Assembly (NCBI RefSeq): GCF_030758295.1
Contig: NZ_CP132335.1
Location: 4,750,412-4,814,411, forward strand
Length of the DNA: 64,000 bases
Source: Pararhizobium sp. IMCC21322
GTDB lineage: Bacteria; Pseudomonadota; Alphaproteobacteria; Rhizobiales; GCA-2746425
Direction of reading: 5' to 3'
Shown: positions 17,950 to 26,844 of the stretch, piece by piece
Layout of the letters: each line of letters starts with the position of its first letter
How positions within the stretch are numbered: position 1 is the stretch's first letter
Notes under the pieces: model-generated
Told to the model about the DNA's origin: nothing
What the model saw: only the letters and a program-made list of their open reading frames with translations
Databases searched by the model: none
Program-made: the position numbers and the translations under genes

Positions 17950-18601
17950 CAGGGCGCCCGGCGCACTGGAATCAACTTCCGCACCATCAACCTCTTCGTC
18001 AAGGACTGGTTTCGCCAAGAACTTTACCCCGAAATATCTTATTCCAACACCAAAATCTGTATCCTGAAATGAAATATTGGTCAAGTTTCTGTATTCAATT
18101 TCAAACCGTTTCAATATCCAAAACCAAGTAAACGGCTCGTTTTTGCGCGCAAATTGGGAATTCTTTAATTTCACAATCGCACCAGTTTTTGAATGTCTCT
18201 TGCTAACTGCACACAATTTTTAAGTTTTCGTGGTTTCAGAAAATCACTCGGTGTTTTCAAATTTTCGGCAAGAAACCCAAAGCCAGCCTAGAAATTCATC
18301 TTGAATTCGATGGTACGGACAGAGCTTTCAAAGAGACCTGCGCTTCAATTTGCGCGCGCAGTGGCACTGGACTTTATGCAACAAAACAAGGGCCGAACCT
18401 GATGCAAAATGCAGAAGGGTATTGGCGCCTTCTGAGGAAGGTGTTTTTGGCACGAATGCTCCAGAAAAGACGGACCTGTTCTGATCTTCTCAACCAGCTT
18501 TTATTTGCGGGCAGCCCTGGAGCTTTTTCTGAAACCATTATAGCCCTCGGTCGCAACCAAGTTGGATGATGGTGTCAATGCGTTGCACCACCCCTCTTTA
18601 A

Positions 18602-19579
18602 TCAGTCCATTGATACTCTTGGTTGAAGTGTCGGGGCTATGACACACAGCATTTCAAAAATCAGTGACGCACCCAAATATGCGGTGCCCCCTGAAGCATC
18701 AAACGGCGGGGACACTTCGACCAGATCTGCCCCAACAATATTCACACCTTTCAGATGGCGTACAACCTCGATGGCCTGAAAGCTGTTGGGACCACCAATC
18801 TCAGGCGTTCCGGTTCCAGGAGCAAAGGCAGGATCAACGAAATCAATGTCATACGAAACATAAGTGTTTCCGGAACCAGCGATCTCTCGTGCTTCCAACA
18901 TCACATCTTTGACGCCTCGGGCATGGAATTCCTCAATCGAAATGACACGAATCCCGACGCTGTCGGCAAAGTCGCGGTCTTCATTATCGTATGTGGTTCC
19001 CCGAATACCGATCATGCAAACACGATGAGGGTCGAGCAACCCTTCTTCAACAGCCCTGCGGAATGGTGTTCCGTGGGTATATTTCGACCCGTTGAAATAG
19101 TCTTTGAACAAATCTGTGTGGCTATCGAAATGGATCATGCCGACGGGGTGTTTTTCCGCCACAGCCCTGAGAATGGGCAGCGTCGACAAATGGTCGCCCC
19201 CCGCAGTCATCGGAAAAATGCCTGCCTTCAGAACCGTTTGGTAGAACGATGTGATCCTGTTCATGCTGTCCATGAGATCGACCGGATTAGGCGGCACATC
19301 TCCAAGGTCAGCACAATTGACTTCTTCAAACGGACGGATACCAGTAGCGCCGTTCTGAGCCCGTATCATCGTAGACATATCGCGCAATTGGCGCGGGCCG
19401 TGGCGAGGCCCGGGGCGGTTTGTTGTGCCACTGTCCCAGGGCACACCTATCAAGCCAATATCAACGTCCGACAGGCGGGCATCATCCAAGGTCACGTGCG
19501 GCAAGCGCATGAAGGTCGGAATACCGGCGAAACGGGGTAAATCGAACCCGGAGGGTGGATGAAAAAACTGATCGCTCAT
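18602..19579 (-). CDS. Ureohydrolase (agmatinase/guanidino-acid hydrolase family) 1
   Basis: The 325-residue protein carries the three binuclear-metal motifs of arginase/agmatinase: AGGDHLS near 130, HFDSHTDLF near 155 and SYDIDFVDPAFAPGTG near 235. The family hydrolyses a guanidino group to urea and an amine. The first residue after Asp in the second motif is Ser rather than the more common Ala, which is within family variation. ATG 19579 follows AGAGGAA. It is the last gene of a NitT/TauT-type transporter operon and has a paralogue (23204-24178) in the divergent operon, which suggests that the imported substrate carries a guanidino group. The substrate cannot be chosen from sequence. Confidence 0.85.
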   Translation of the reverse strand: MSDQFFHPPSGFDLPRFAGIPTFMRLPHVTLDDARLSDVDIGLIGVPWDSGTTNRPGPRHGPRQLRDMSTMIRAQNGATGIRPFEEVNCADLGDVPPNPVDLMDSMNRITSFYQTVLKAGIFPMTAGGDHLSTLPILRAVAEKHPVGMIHFDSHTDLFKDYFNGSKYTHGTPFRRAVEEGLLDPHRVCMIGIRGTTYDNEDRDFADSVGIRVISIEEFHARGVKDVMLEAREIAGSGNTYVSYDIDFVDPAFAPGTGTPEIGGPNSFQAIEVVRHLKGVNIVGADLVEVSPPFDASGGTAYLGASLIFEMLCVIAPTLQPRVSMD

Positions 19580-19612
19580 GTGTTCCTCTTCTGACTGTCT
19601 GGTCGGCACCAA

Positions 19613-20440
19613 TCAGTGCTCGTCCCTTGCACCCTGTTCCTGCATCAAACGCATGATTTCCTTTTCCAGGATTCCGTAGCCTTCCAGACCAATAACCTCT
19701 TCTTTGCTCTGATAGCGCTTGCCTTGCTTCAACTCGGGAACGATGATCTTGTGGACGCGCCCGGGATGGCTGGACATGAAAACAATCTTATCCCCCAGAT
19801 AAATGGCCTCTTCAATGTCATGCGTAACCATCACCATTGTCGTGTTCGCAGTCTCAGCAATACCGACCAGCAATTCTTGCATATGCCAACGCGTCTCTGC
19901 ATCAAGCGCACCGAATGGCTCGTCCATCAGCAAGAGTGCGGGATCGTTTGCCAGCGTGCGGGCGATGGCCACTCTCTGTTTCATCCCACCAGACAATTGT
20001 GACGGAAAGGCATCTTCGAAACCACCCAGATGAACAAGATCGATGAATTCCTGTGTGCGTTCGCGGCGTTCTTTTTTAGGGACACCATTGATACGCATGC
20101 CGTATTCGACGTTCCCCCGAACCGTCAGCCAATCAAACGAGGTGTAGGCCTGAAACACCATGCCGCGTTCCCGGTCGGGGCCGGTAATGGCGCTGCCGTC
20201 AAGACGCAATTCGCCCGTAGTGGGCGTTTCCAGCCCTGCCATCATCCGAAGAATTGTTGACTTGCCACATCCGGAAGATCCCAGGATTGTGCAGATCTCG
20301 TTTTCTTCGACGATGAATGACGCCTCCGCGATGGCCTGGACCTCACGACCCTTTCCCAAAGAGAACCGTTTCGTAACGCCGTCCACAACCAATTTGGCCG
20401 AAGTGGTAGCCATCGTATTTGTGTGATGAAGTTCGGACAA
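19613..20440 (-). CDS. NitT/TauT-type ABC transporter ATP-binding protein
   Basis: The protein has Walker A LGSSGCGKST near residue 50, ABC signature LSGGMKQR near 150 and Walker B LLLMDEPFGALD near 170, with TauB/SsuB-like spacing. An ATG at 20413 is possible. However, GGAGG at 20448-20452 sits seven bases before a TTG at 20440, directly after the permease stop, so I prefer TTG and 275 residues. The C-terminal tail ends in charged sequence (MQEQGARDEH). It energises import together with the adjacent permease and binding protein. Confidence 0.85.
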   Translation of the reverse strand: MSELHHTNTMATTSAKLVVDGVTKRFSLGKGREVQAIAEASFIVEENEICTILGSSGCGKSTILRMMAGLETPTTGELRLDGSAITGPDRERGMVFQAYTSFDWLTVRGNVEYGMRINGVPKKERRERTQEFIDLVHLGGFEDAFPSQLSGGMKQRVAIARTLANDPALLLMDEPFGALDAETRWHMQELLVGIAETANTTMVMVTHDIEEAIYLGDKIVFMSSHPGRVHKIIVPELKQGKRYQSKEEVIGLEGYGILEKEIMRLMQEQGARDEH

Positions 20441-20441
20441 A

Positions 20442-21263
20442 TCAATTCCTCCGATCTTGGATATAGGGGAAGAACCAACGGTGCGCCCTGCGGAACAGGA
20501 TGTCGAAACACAATCCCAAAACTCCAATGACAATAATACCGGCCATGATTTCATCAGTATGCAGGAACCGCCGCGCCCGCATCATCATCGCGCCGACACC
20601 GGTGGTCGAGGCGACAATCTCGGCAATTACAAGGTAGGTCCAGGTCACAGCAAGCATCTGACGCATCGCCGTCAAAACATGTGGCAAAACCGCCGGCAGA
20701 ATAATTGTACGAACAATGGTCCAGCGCTTTGCGCCCAATGTCAGCCCTGTTTCAACCAGTTCGGTTCGCACTTCGCGCGTGTGATCCATGATGATTGTAA
20801 TCAGGAAGAAAACCACCCCAATGACCAAAAGTACGAGTTTGGGCGTCTCACCGGTTCCAAACCACATCAGCAAAATGGGAATGAACGATGGTGCGGGCAG
20901 ATAACGCCAGGCGGATACAAACGGGTTGAACACCGCCTCTATGGCCGGGAATGCCCCCATAGCGACACCCAGGGGAATAGCTACAGCACAGGCGATACTA
21001 AAACTGAAAACGACGCGCCAAACGCTGATCAATATATCTGAAACCAAACCTCTGTTTATCAGCATGTCCACCAATGTCGTGAGAACGGTATGAGGCGCTG
21101 GAACCAGCAGATCATTGACCAGACCTGCCAGTGAAACACCTTCCCAAACAGCGAAGAACAGCGTCCAGATGAAGATCGCTGAGAGAATAGATTGCTTTGA
21201 AGACACCTGTTTGCGCAACCCAAGCCAGGGCGCCCGCGCCGCTCCATTCGAGGATTTGTTCAT
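20442..21263 (-). CDS. NitT/TauT-type ABC transporter permease
   Basis: The 273-residue protein has about six membrane spans and the binding-protein-dependent permease loop (EVRTELVETGLTLGAKRW, then ILPAVLPHVLTAMRQML). It resembles SsuC/TauC. The gene lies between the binding-protein gene (after a stem-loop) and the ATPase gene (two-base gap). The N-terminal 25 residues are polar and cytoplasmic. Confidence 0.86.
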   Translation of the reverse strand: MNKSSNGAARAPWLGLRKQVSSKQSILSAIFIWTLFFAVWEGVSLAGLVNDLLVPAPHTVLTTLVDMLINRGLVSDILISVWRVVFSFSIACAVAIPLGVAMGAFPAIEAVFNPFVSAWRYLPAPSFIPILLMWFGTGETPKLVLLVIGVVFFLITIIMDHTREVRTELVETGLTLGAKRWTIVRTIILPAVLPHVLTAMRQMLAVTWTYLVIAEIVASTTGVGAMMMRARRFLHTDEIMAGIIVIGVLGLCFDILFRRAHRWFFPYIQDRRN

Positions 21264-21295
21264 TATAATCGCCTGTTGTCAGGTTTCCCGAAAAG

Positions 21296-21323
21296 CAGGA
21301 GGCCGCACATGGTCGGCCTCCTG
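21296..21323 (-). terminator. Intercistronic hairpin after the binding-protein gene
   Basis: CAGGAGGCCG and CGGCCTCCTG form a perfect 10-bp stem with an 8-base loop, 13 bases after the binding-protein stop. No T-run follows, so it more likely stabilises or partially terminates the transcript, giving more binding protein than membrane components. Confidence 0.6.
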
Positions 21324-21336
21324 AATGGACCGCTGT

Positions 21337-22398
21337 TTACTTGCGTGCTTCGAACGATTGGCGATAGCCCTGGCCGACCAGTTCAGCCATGAGTGAACAA
21401 TCCACACCAGCTGCAGGATCGTGGACCTCAGTCATCAGGCCAAAACGCACCCAATATTCATTGATCGTCTTGATGACGGTTGTGATGGACCCGTTTTCAA
21501 GGCCAAAAGGAGGCTCGCCTTCCAGAACGCCGCATACTTTGGCGGATTCATCAAAATCATACATGTAAATTCCACCATCCAGAAATTTCCCGTTGGTGCC
21601 AATGACAGACTCAATGTCAGCGAGCGGCCATTGCAGGTAATCAGACATCAGCTGATTTCCCTCATCAGTGTTGTCATGCCACCAGCCAACTGCATCAAAG
21701 CGTGCCTTCAGCATATCAAGCGCAGCGCCCCGGTGGTTTTTTATGAAATCTCCATTCATATAAATCACATCCGTGAAGATGCCGGTTTTAAGCATCCAAT
21801 CTTCGCTGGTATCTGCAGCCGAGGTAGATCCGGGAAGGTTCTCCATGACTTTGGAAATCCAGGGTTCATACAGATATGCAGCTGCCAGATCGCCCGAAAG
21901 CATCGGTCCGACGGCCTCGTCTGCCAGAAGATTGACCCAATTGACATCATCCAGAGGGATGTTCTCACCATCCAGCCACACGCCCATCAAAAGCTGACCG
22001 ATATAGGCCTGCGGGGCACCGATGCGCTTTCCCTTGATGTTTGACACATCAACGCCCGGCGAAAGAATAACATGGTCCACGCCAAAAGAAGGATTGGCAA
22101 ATGCGACGGTTACAACTCCGGTACCGCGGTCGATCGCCAAAGGCGTGTAATCCCCGGTGCATTCATAAATATCGATCTGACCGGCGGCCAATGCAGCCTG
22201 CCCACCCAGTGGGTCATCGAATATGACTGTGTTGATTTCGTAACCTTCAGCCAGACCTTTTTGTTTGGCGATCTCAAGCATGGCGTAGCCCGGCCATGAG
22301 ACACACAGCCCGACGTTGATTTCTTCGGCCGATGCAGCGCCCGCCACAAACGTCAAAGCTACGGCGCCAGCAGCTAATGCGGTTCCCATCTTTCTCAT
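21337..22398 (-). CDS. Periplasmic substrate-binding protein, NMT1/TauA-like
   Basis: The 353-residue protein has a Sec signal peptide (RKMGTALAAGAVALTFVAGAASA) and a type II periplasmic fold of the NitT/TauT class: NVGLCVSWPGYAMLEIAKQKG at the mature start (in pieces), AAGQIDIYECTGDYTPLAID near 80 and YLYEPWISKVM near 175. It is first in the operon transporter-ureohydrolase. Such binding proteins take sulfonates, nitrate, pyrimidine precursors or small amines. The linked ureohydrolases point to a guanidino compound. The divergent TetR gene lies across a 167-base promoter region. Confidence 0.82.
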   Translation of the reverse strand: MRKMGTALAAGAVALTFVAGAASAEEINVGLCVSWPGYAMLEIAKQKGLAEGYEINTVIFDDPLGGQAALAAGQIDIYECTGDYTPLAIDRGTGVVTVAFANPSFGVDHVILSPGVDVSNIKGKRIGAPQAYIGQLLMGVWLDGENIPLDDVNWVNLLADEAVGPMLSGDLAAAYLYEPWISKVMENLPGSTSAADTSEDWMLKTGIFTDVIYMNGDFIKNHRGAALDMLKARFDAVGWWHDNTDEGNQLMSDYLQWPLADIESVIGTNGKFLDGGIYMYDFDESAKVCGVLEGEPPFGLENGSITTVIKTINEYWVRFGLMTEVHDPAAGVDCSLMAELVGQGYRQSFEARK

Positions 22399-22429
22399 TA
22401 CATCGTCTCCATCTGATATTTATTTGTAT

Positions 22430-22449
22430 TGACTATTAAAGTTTAGTCA
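22430..22449. promoter_or_regulatory. Candidate TetR operator in divergent promoter region
   Basis: TGACTA and TAGTCA form a perfect inverted repeat with an eight-base AT-rich centre, about 30 bases before the transporter start and about 115 before the TetR start. Its size and position fit a TetR-family operator controlling both operons. Binding is inferred. Confidence 0.45.
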
Positions 22450-22565
22450 CTAAAATTCTTGTGTGTCTAGACGTTTTTTCAAACTCACTCTAGAGTTGCT
22501 CCGAAGCAAAGTTACCGACAGCAAAGTCTGGAAGGGCGCAAATGGTAAAAGTCTGGGAGGACGAC

Positions 22566-23207
22566 ATGGCAGTTTTGAGCTTGCGGAAGCGCCAAAAACT
22601 GGACCGGTCGAAACGCATTCTGGAAGTGGCGAGAACCCGGTTCCAGAACGAAGGCTACGGCAAAGTCACGATTGAAAGCATCGCCGCAGAGGCGGATGTA
22701 TCAGCGGTAACCGTTTATAATTACTATGAAACCAAGGCCAATCTGCTGTTGGCTTTGGTCAAGGAAAGCGACGTTCGACTGATTTCTCAGTTGAACTGCC
22801 TGATCGATGAACTGCCCATCGACATCCAGGATGCCGTCGCAAATTTTGGTCAGATCATGCGCAGGCACGCGATAACCTATCTTACCAAAAGCACTTGGCG
22901 TGAAGTGCTTGCTGCCAGCATTCTGGAAGGTGGCAAGCAATTTGGCCATACATACCGCGATCTGGATCGGACCCTGATCGAGTTGATGTCGGTCTTGGTA
23001 AAAGCATACCAGCGCCGTGGCACCCTGTCCGGGCACATTGACACCCATACATTGGCTGACACCTTGTTTGCGGTGCAGAATATCCGCTTTTTTCTGTTTA
23101 TCTCGGACGAAAACCAAACCGAAGAAGATGCGAACACACTTTTTCAACGGGATATTTTCGTGATTTTCGCTGACAAGCTCAAACCGAACTTGAAAGACGT
23201 TACATGA
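22566..23207 (+). CDS. TetR-family transcriptional regulator
   Basis: The 213-residue regulator has an N-terminal helix-turn-helix (ILEVARTRFQNEGYGKVTIE, then IAAEADVSAVTVYNYYETKANLL) and a helical ligand domain. The ATG at 22566 is five bases after GGGAGGA; the upstream ATG at 22542 lacks such a site. It is the first gene of a five-gene operon whose next gene overlaps it by four bases (ATGA). Placement beside the divergent transporter suggests that it responds to the imported compound or a metabolite. Confidence 0.86.
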   Translation: MAVLSLRKRQKLDRSKRILEVARTRFQNEGYGKVTIESIAAEADVSAVTVYNYYETKANLLLALVKESDVRLISQLNCLIDELPIDIQDAVANFGQIMRRHAITYLTKSTWREVLAASILEGGKQFGHTYRDLDRTLIELMSVLVKAYQRRGTLSGHIDTHTLADTLFAVQNIRFFLFISDENQTEEDANTLFQRDIFVIFADKLKPNLKDVT

Positions 23208-24178
23208 CACAAAACCAATATGAATCAGGTCGGCTTGATCTTCCTTTTGTTGGCATAGCAACGTTTGGCAAGAACCCCTATGTGGCAGATTGGGACAATA
23301 TAGAAGCCGATTTTGCCATTCTTGGTGCGCCATATGATTTTGGAACCCAATGGCGGCCCGGCGCCCGCTTTGGTCCACGCTCGATCCGCGAGGCCTCTAC
23401 CTTGTTTTCCTTTGGGCATGGTGGCGCTTACGACCATGAGGACGACGTAACATATTTGCCGGCTGGCCAGGTCAAGATCGTTGATCTTGGCGATGCGGAT
23501 ATCGTCCACACTGATACAATCAAAAGCCATGAGAACATCGAATTTGGGGTTCGCAAAATTCTGGACGCAGGCGCCATCCCCATCACTTTGGGCGGCGATC
23601 ATTCGATTAATATCCCCTGTGTAAATGCCTTCTCGGATCAAGAACCTATCCACCTCGTGCAGATTGATGCGCATCTTGATTTTGTAGATGAACGGCACGG
23701 CGTGCGCTTTGGTCACGGAAACCCCATGCGCCGCGCAGCTGAAAAGCCTTATGTGACCGGCCTGTCACAAATTGGTATTCGCAATGTCTCTTCCACCGCC
23801 AAAGAAGGCTATGATGACGCGCGCGCGATGGGCTCAGACATCCTTTCGGTGCGCCAATTCCGCAAATTGGGCGTTGACCAGGTACTTGGCCGCATACCCG
23901 AAGGGGTGCGCTATTATGTGACCATTGATATTGACGGGTTCGACCCCTCAATTGCAGCGGGAACAGGCACGCCATCGCATGGCGGTTTTCTCTATTATGA
24001 AATCCTTGAATTCCTCGACGGGCTGACAAAGCGCGGCCAGATTGTTGGTCTGGATCTGGTCGAGGTTGCACCGGATTACGACCACTCCGGAACTACAGCC
24101 ATTCTTGCTGCGCAGATCCTGATGAACACGATAGGTCGCATCTCTCACAACCGCCCACCACGAACCACATCAGAGTAA
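23204..24178 (+). CDS. Ureohydrolase (agmatinase/guanidino-acid hydrolase family) 2
   Basis: The 324-residue protein has all metal motifs in standard form: LGGDHSIN near 130, QIDAHLDFVDE near 155 and TIDIDGFDPSIAAGTG near 235. It differs substantially from the first ureohydrolase of this window, for example in its N-terminus (VGIATFGKNPYVADWDN). The two probably act on different substrates or form a mixed oligomer, as reported for some guanidino-acid hydrolases. The reaction gives urea and an amine. Its start overlaps the TetR stop, and two SDR genes and a deacetylase-fold gene follow. Confidence 0.86.
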   Translation: MTQNQYESGRLDLPFVGIATFGKNPYVADWDNIEADFAILGAPYDFGTQWRPGARFGPRSIREASTLFSFGHGGAYDHEDDVTYLPAGQVKIVDLGDADIVHTDTIKSHENIEFGVRKILDAGAIPITLGGDHSINIPCVNAFSDQEPIHLVQIDAHLDFVDERHGVRFGHGNPMRRAAEKPYVTGLSQIGIRNVSSTAKEGYDDARAMGSDILSVRQFRKLGVDQVLGRIPEGVRYYVTIDIDGFDPSIAAGTGTPSHGGFLYYEILEFLDGLTKRGQIVGLDLVEVAPDYDHSGTTAILAAQILMNTIGRISHNRPPRTTSE

Positions 24179-24181
24179 AAC

Positions 24182-24964
24182 ATGGGCAAAGTGACATATG
24201 ATTTTTCTGGCAAGACCGTTCTGGTGACCGGCGGAAGCCGTGGCATCGGATACGGGGTTGCAAAAGGATTTGGGCAGGCTGGTGCCGATTTGTCCATTCT
24301 CGCCGACGACGAGACCGTCTTTGATGCCGCTGAAAACCTGTCCGACGAGATCGGACAAACAGTTAAAGGCATTCGCTGCGACATTACCGATGTGGATCAG
24401 ATCAAACAGATTATGAGCCAATTTGCCCGGCTTGACATTCTCATCAATAATGCGGGCTTAGAGCGCACAACGCCAATAACCGACCCCGACGACGCCGTTG
24501 AAGCCACCTTTCGCCGGATCATCGACATCAACATTATGGGGACATTCCTGATGACGCGGCATGCTGTTCGCAAGATGGACAAAGGTGGCCGTATCATTTT
24601 GACAGCCTCCATCTGGGGCCGCACAGCGGTTGCTGATTATTCAGCGTACTGCGCATCAAAACACGCCAATATCGGCTTCATGCGTTCAATGGCGCACGAA
24701 CTGGCCCCGCTTGGCATCAATGTAAACGCGGTTTGCCCCGGCTGGGTCAAAACCGAAGCGTCCATGCTGACCCTTGCGAAAATGTCAAAAAGCTCTGGGC
24801 GTTCAGAAGATGAATTGCTCAAAGAAATCATCGCAGGTCAGGTCCTGGGGGGATTGCTGGAGCCCGACGATATGGCTTCGATCTATCTTTATCTGGCATC
24901 CGATGGGGCGCGTGACATCACCGGACAAGCCTATCATCTGGACCGTGGGGAGGTCATGGCATGA
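24182..24964 (+). CDS. Short-chain dehydrogenase/reductase
   Basis: The 260-residue classical SDR has TGGSRGIGYG (residues 14-23), NNAG near 92, the active Ser in LTASIWGR near 141 and YCASKHAN near 154. It lies three bases after the second ureohydrolase and overlaps the next SDR gene by four bases. The role is probably oxidation of a hydroxyl group in the compound handled by the cluster. It differs from its neighbour SDR enough to suggest a separate step or a heteromeric enzyme. Confidence 0.83.
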   Translation: MGKVTYDFSGKTVLVTGGSRGIGYGVAKGFGQAGADLSILADDETVFDAAENLSDEIGQTVKGIRCDITDVDQIKQIMSQFARLDILINNAGLERTTPITDPDDAVEATFRRIIDINIMGTFLMTRHAVRKMDKGGRIILTASIWGRTAVADYSAYCASKHANIGFMRSMAHELAPLGINVNAVCPGWVKTEASMLTLAKMSKSSGRSEDELLKEIIAGQVLGGLLEPDDMASIYLYLASDGARDITGQAYHLDRGEVMA

Positions 24965-25701
24965 CCCAGGGCTATGAAGGCATGAACGTTTTGGTGACAG
25001 GCGCTTACCGTGGCATCGGAGCAGCCTGTGCAAAAGTATTTGCAAGGGCAGGTGCGCACGTTTTATGCGCCGATCTGAACGATCCTGTCGAAACAGTCGA
25101 TACCATTCGCGCAGCAGACGGCTCGGCTGAAGGCATCATCTGCGATGTAACCGATGAGGCGTCAATCCTGGAGCTGTTCCAGCACGTCAACACCCACTTT
25201 TCCCCACTGAATGCTGTGGTCAATTGTGCCGGCATTATCCACGAACGCGGCCTTCTGGAAACCACAACCTCCGAGTTTGATCAGGTGATGGCCGTAAATC
25301 TGCGCGGCTCATTCATCATTGGTCGTGAGGCCATTCGTGCCATGCAGGGCAGCAAGGGACGCGTGATCATGATCGCATCGGATCTTTCCTATTACGGGCG
25401 CGAATCCTATGCGCCCTATGTGTCGTCCAAACACGGCGTTCTGGGCCTCGTTCGATGCTGGGCAAAGGAATTCGCGCCCCACATCCTGGTGAATGCACTT
25501 TGCCCGGGGCCAATCGACACAGAGATGCTGGCAGCCGAAAACATGAGCCCCGAATGGCGTGCCAAAGAGCTTGAAATTCCGTTGGCCAGATTTGGACAAC
25601 CAGAAGAGATTGCAGAGATGGCACTCTTTCTTGCAGGGCCAAACGCAGCATACATCACCGGCCAGGGGATCGGTGTAAATGGTGGGAGTATAATGCCATG
25701 A
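24961..25701 (+). CDS. Short-chain dehydrogenase/reductase
   Basis: The 246-residue classical SDR has TGAYRGIGAACA (residues 13-24), NCAG near 83, catalytic Ser in MIASDLSYYG near 138 and YVSSKHGV near 151. Start and stop both overlap neighbouring genes by four bases (ATGA), so it is tightly coupled in translation. The NNAG motif is changed to NCAG. It is paired with the upstream SDR, and the substrate is unknown. Confidence 0.83.
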   Translation: MTQGYEGMNVLVTGAYRGIGAACAKVFARAGAHVLCADLNDPVETVDTIRAADGSAEGIICDVTDEASILELFQHVNTHFSPLNAVVNCAGIIHERGLLETTTSEFDQVMAVNLRGSFIIGREAIRAMQGSKGRVIMIASDLSYYGRESYAPYVSSKHGVLGLVRCWAKEFAPHILVNALCPGPIDTEMLAAENMSPEWRAKELEIPLARFGQPEEIAEMALFLAGPNAAYITGQGIGVNGGSIMP

Positions 25702-26621
25702 TAAAAAACCCGGTGCCTTGGCCCAATGGGGCAAAATGCGCGGCCTGCGTGACGTTCGACATGGATGCAGATAGCCTGGTCCATATCAATCATCCAAAGG
25801 AAAGCCACCGAAAGTCAGCGACTACATCAATGCTGCAATATGGCCCGGAAATCGCCATTCCCCGCATTGTGGAAACCTATCGCCGCCTCGACATAAAGCA
25901 GACCTTCTTCATCCCGGCGTGGTGTGTTGAACGCTATCCACGGGCCGTCGACACAATTTTGGAGGGCGGTCATGAAATAGGCCATCACGGCTATATTCAT
26001 GAGCATCCGAATGAATTGACGCCAGACGAAGAGGCCCATTGGCTCGACGTTGGTATCGACATTCTCAAACGCGCAACTGGCAATGCCCCACGTGGATGGC
26101 GCGCCCCGCTTTACAATATGTCAGACGTTTCATGCGATCTGCTCGCTGAGCGCAATTTCAGTTATGATGCATCCCTGATGGGCGACGATCAGCCCTATAT
26201 GCTGGACACTGCCAAAGGTAGTCTGGTGGAATTGCCAACCCATTGGGGCCTTGATGACTGGCCGCAATTCGTCCAGTCAGAAGATCTGGGCTATTTCGGT
26301 AATATCATGGCTCCGACCATGGGCTTTGAGCCCTACATTCAGGAATTCAACACGATCAAGAAATATGGCGGGCTTTGGGTCGCAGTTGTTCACCCGTTTG
26401 CCACCGGCCGGCTGGCGCGTTGGGAGGTTGTCGCCAACTTCCTGGAAAAAGCTCTGGAGTCCGAGGATGTATGGTTTGCACCCATGGAGGAAATTGCAGC
26501 CCATGTCCGAAAGGTCACAGACTCCGGGGAATACACGCCGCGCCGGGTTGAGATGCCGGTTTATAATTCCCCCGTTTATGACAACGCTATAGAAAAATAC
26601 CGGCAAAATAAGTCTAGCTGA
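25698..26621 (+). CDS. Polysaccharide-deacetylase-fold hydrolase (PuuE/PgdA-like)
   Basis: The 307 residues carry a NodB-homology barrel with the metal Asp in TFDMDADS (motif 1), the metal histidines in HEIGHHGYIHEHP (motif 2), RGWRAPLYNMS (motif 3) and a final VVHPFATGR segment. This subgroup includes the allantoinase PuuE and Helicobacter-type PgdA, which act on cyclic ureides or amides rather than long polysaccharides. There is no signal peptide, so action in the cytoplasm is likely. In an operon with a ureohydrolase, ring opening or deacylation of a nitrogen compound is more plausible than cell-wall work, but that is inference. It is the last gene and overlaps the convergent dehydrogenase remnant by eight bases. 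Confidence 0.78.
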   Translation: MIKNPVPWPNGAKCAACVTFDMDADSLVHINHPKESHRKSATTSMLQYGPEIAIPRIVETYRRLDIKQTFFIPAWCVERYPRAVDTILEGGHEIGHHGYIHEHPNELTPDEEAHWLDVGIDILKRATGNAPRGWRAPLYNMSDVSCDLLAERNFSYDASLMGDDQPYMLDTAKGSLVELPTHWGLDDWPQFVQSEDLGYFGNIMAPTMGFEPYIQEFNTIKKYGGLWVAVVHPFATGRLARWEVVANFLEKALESEDVWFAPMEEIAAHVRKVTDSGEYTPRRVEMPVYNSPVYDNAIEKYRQNKSS

Positions 26622-26844
26622 AACTCAGTTGAACTTTCATGGCTTTTGACCGGTCACCAGCCAAAGCGAAAGCCTCGACCGCCTTATCAATCGGATAGAT
26701 CTGGGTGATCATTGGTTTCAAATCAATGCCACCTGTGTTGATGAGCTCTACAGCTTCAGCGAATTCGGTATGATGCGGGTTCCAACCAAAGGACGAGCCT
26801 GAAAATTGTTGGGTCAAATCCTGGCTATGCAAGCGCACAATGCC
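26614..26844 (-). pseudogene. 3' remnant of a zinc-type alcohol dehydrogenase
   Basis: The reading frame encodes about 76 residues matching only the C-terminal end of medium-chain dehydrogenases (EFAEAVELINTGGIDLKPMIT, in pieces, then YPIDKAVEAFALAGDRSKAMKVQLSF). The whole catalytic and cofactor part is missing. The remnant begins immediately after the TGA of the aldolase-SDR fusion gene and in the same frame, and it ends convergent with the deacetylase gene. It looks like the leftover of a larger dehydrogenase after a deletion or insertion of neighbouring DNA. Confidence 0.72.

Noticed and set aside
18217-18601. Short frames upstream of the GntR gene
   Set aside because: None has a ribosome site, overlap with an operon or family resemblance. 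The stretch is best left as intergenic.
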